Assembly: GCA_963579925.1 (NCBI GenBank)
Contig: CAUZJA010000054.1
Span: 1 to 13,929, forward strand
Source of the DNA: UBA1151 sp963579925
GTDB taxonomy: Bacteria > Chloroflexota > Dehalococcoidia > Lucifugimonadales > Lucifugimonadaceae
DNA: 13,929 nucleotides
Reading direction: 5' to 3'
The notes beneath the pieces are model-generated. The model did no database searches. It saw nothing but the letters and a program-made list of their open reading frames with translations, and was not told where the DNA came from. Shown here piece after piece: positions 12,816 to 13,929 of the stretch; the first letter of the stretch is position 1; every line of letters begins with the position of its first letter. Made by a program: the position numbers and the translations under genes.

Positions 12816-13433
12816 TTTGATCGTGACACTGAGGGCGCGTCAAACTGCTCTGGTGGATGCCTTGGGGCATGGCCGCCGCTGCTAACTGAGTACGCTCCGG
12901 TAGGACTCGAGGGTGTGGAAGCTACGATCGGCACGATTACTCGTGACGATGGCACGCTCCAGGTCACAGTAAACGACTTCCCGGCTTACTACTACCGCGA
13001 TGACGCGGCTGATGGAGACACCATTGGTCACGGTCGTGGCAGTGTCTGGTGGGTGTTCAATGCTGATGGCTCGCCACAACGGCCTGCGAAGGTTGGGCTT
13101 GCTGAAAACGCGGAGATCGGCAACATTCTTGTCGATGGGGCTGGGCTGATGCTCTACCTGTTCGACAACGATGAGACAGGCGTATCCAACTGTTCAGGCG
13201 GGTGTCTGACCAACTGGCCGCCACTCCTCACGGAGTACATGCCTGTTGCCCTCGAGGGTGTCGATGTTGAGCTTGATTACATTGAGCAAGACGATGGCAC
13301 AAAGCAGGTCACGGTCAACGGGATGCCCGCCTACTACTGGGTTGGCGATGCAGCGCCGGGCGACACCGCGGGCCAGGCTCGTGGCGATGTCTGGTGGGTG
13401 ATGGATTCCGCAAGGACAGGTGTAAGAGGCTAG
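12816..13433 (+). pseudogene. 5'-truncated secreted-repeat lipoprotein (Lipoprotein_15/PF03640-like), two tandem units
   Basis: The frame from 12816 to the TAG at 13431-13433 encodes about 205 residues of the secreted-repeat family. Unit one begins FDRDTEGASNCSGGCLGAWP and unit two, 115 codons later (13161), FDNDETGVSNCSGGCL. Each continues with WPPLLTEY, DDGT-QVTVN, PAYYY/PAYYW and VWWV, without gaps over about 80 residues. The sequence just before unit two (NILVDGAGLMLYLF) has no counterpart before unit one: the similarity stops sharply at 12816. Upstream the frame is open only to a TGA at 12732-12734, with no ATG, GTG or TTG before GTG 12915, which would cut unit one in half. Signal peptide and lipobox are missing. 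It is a broken gene, or the left edge is an assembly join. Intact relatives are exported; their function is unknown. Confidence 0.7.
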
Positions 13434-13485
13434 AGCTAGCTGAACATCGTTCCCGGGTATCGATTCCCGTCATGGAATCAGTGAA

Positions 13486-13523
13486 AAATGTGGGGATCCC
13501 GAGCAATCGGGATCCCCACATTT
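13486..13523. terminator. Bidirectional terminator: 17-bp perfect hairpin with GCAA loop
   Basis: The arms 13486-13502 and 13507-13523 are perfectly complementary over 17 bp and enclose the GNRA-type loop GCAA on the plus strand. The plus strand continues with ATTT after the terminal TTT; the minus strand reads through the A-run at 13484-13488 as TTTTT. It stands between the plus-strand lipoprotein remnant and the minus-strand response regulator, as expected for a shared terminator of convergent units. Confidence 0.85.
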
Positions 13524-13541
13524 ATTTGCTGGTCGCTAGTG

Positions 13542-13571
13542 GAGCCGACCGGGGGCAAACACGGCCGGCTC
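13542..13571 (-). other. Imperfect hairpin downstream of the response regulator
   Basis: Arms 13542-13551 and 13562-13571 pair at nine of ten positions on the plus strand. On the minus strand the exception becomes a G-U wobble, giving a full 10-bp stem in the transcript of the response regulator, about 65 bases past its stop. There is no T-run, so an mRNA 3' stabilising element is as likely as a terminator. Confidence 0.3.
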
Positions 13572-13634
13572 AGCGGCATCGTCAGCGCGCGACCACGGCT
13601 GACGACGACTAAATAGGTTTTCAGCTTGCGGTGA

Positions 13635-13929
13635 TTACGCCGCTACGGGATCCAGTCCAGGGTGCTCACAGACACGCTGTGCCGGGTTGCCGCCGGACTT
13701 GATCGCCCAGTCCGTCCGAATCTCCACTTCGCCTTCATTCCAGGGCTTGGTGATGAAGTCGAATGCACCCAAAACCCGAGCTCGTTCACGGCTGGCCAGT
13801 TCGCCTTTGCCGGAGAGCATGAGTATGGGAATTTCCTGGGTGGCTGGCTGCTCCCGGAGGTCTTTCAGGACGGAAAATCCGTCTCGACCGGGCATCGTGA
13901 TGTCCAGAAGCACGGCGTCGGGCTGAGAG
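13635..13929 (-). CDS. CheY-like response regulator, 5' part beyond the window
   Basis: The last 97 or so residues of a response regulator receiver domain are visible; the start lies past the right edge. PDAVLLDITMPGRDGFSVLKDLR holds the phosphorylated Asp in LLD, MLSGKGE holds the conserved Ser/Thr position, and FITKPWNEGEVEIR holds the conserved Lys in TKPW. About 40 residues follow the TKP motif and end in GLDPVAA. There is no room for a DNA-binding output domain, so this is a single-domain regulator or the C-terminal receiver of a larger protein. The GTG at 13911-13913 is only an internal Val codon, since the family pattern continues upstream as SQPDAV. The partner kinase is not in the window. 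Transcription probably ends at the hairpin 13486-13523. Confidence 0.9.
   Translation of the reverse strand, partial: SQPDAVLLDITMPGRDGFSVLKDLREQPATQEIPILMLSGKGELASRERARVLGAFDFITKPWNEGEVEIRTDWAIKSGGNPAQRVCEHPGLDPVAA

Noticed and set aside
12691..12885. 64-codon frame that might supply the missing lipoprotein N-terminus
   Set aside because: It is in another frame, has no signal peptide or lipobox, and does not join the repeat sequence.
12915..13433. GTG at 12915 as a genuine lipoprotein start
   Set aside because: Family sequence continues upstream in frame to 12816, so this GTG is an internal Val codon and would split the first repeat unit.
13403..13480. Possible second tRNA or tmRNA-like fold, with GATTCC/GGAATC ends and a T-arm-like CGGG-TATCGATT-CCCG
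   Set aside because: Four bases separate the T-arm from the acceptor strand, no D-arm forms, and the 5' part overlaps the lipoprotein coding end. Probably chance.
1..13929. CRISPR arrays, insertion sequences, integrases, toxin-antitoxin pairs
   Set aside because: No spaced repeat series, transposase motifs or matching small gene pairs were seen on either strand.

Overview
This 13.9 kb bacterial chromosomal segment has moderately GC-rich coding DNA and largely housekeeping gene content. The anti-sigma factor style (cytoplasmic zinc-finger segment, a PRSFALT-type motif, one membrane segment, a long Ala/Pro-rich outer part), the SIMPL lipoprotein and the riboflavin gene order would fit an uncultivated Chloroflexota lineage such as marine SAR202. 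That assignment is inference from protein style; there is no phylogenetic marker here that I can score by eye.

Layout, left to right. Positions 79-2642 (minus strand) hold a sugar phosphate isomerase/epimerase-type TIM-barrel protein and a MATE-family efflux protein, separated by a degenerate tRNA-like sequence. A complete tRNA-Lys(TTT) follows on the minus strand (2901-2976). A six-helix membrane protein with a C-terminal zinc ribbon (3271-3984, plus) runs head-on into signal peptidase I (lepB, minus); the two stop codons overlap inside one CTAG. Divergent from lepB is an envelope-stress-like module: an ECF sigma factor, its membrane anti-sigma factor, and a SIMPL-domain (DUF541) lipoprotein, closed by an intrinsic terminator at 7614-7643.

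A sigma-70-like promoter at 7656-7684 then opens a compact operon: dcd (dCTP deaminase, possibly bifunctional), ribD, a zinc-ribbon membrane protein translationally coupled to ribD, ribE, ribBA and ribH. Together ribD, ribE, ribBA and ribH provide the GTP/ribulose-5-phosphate to riboflavin enzymes apart from the phosphatase step. No FMN riboswitch is visible upstream of any of them. RibD and RibH both depart from usual family motifs at positions near the active site.

The right end holds a 5'-truncated secreted-repeat lipoprotein (two tandem ~115-residue units, no start codon), a perfect 17-bp bidirectional terminator hairpin with a GCAA loop, and the C-terminal part of a CheY-like response regulator entering from beyond the window on the minus strand. 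I found no CRISPR array, insertion sequence, integrase or clear defence system. The best second looks are the altered RibH/RibD motifs, the coupled zinc-ribbon membrane protein, the truncated lipoprotein, the tRNA remnant and the unusual zinc-motif spacing in the anti-sigma factor.
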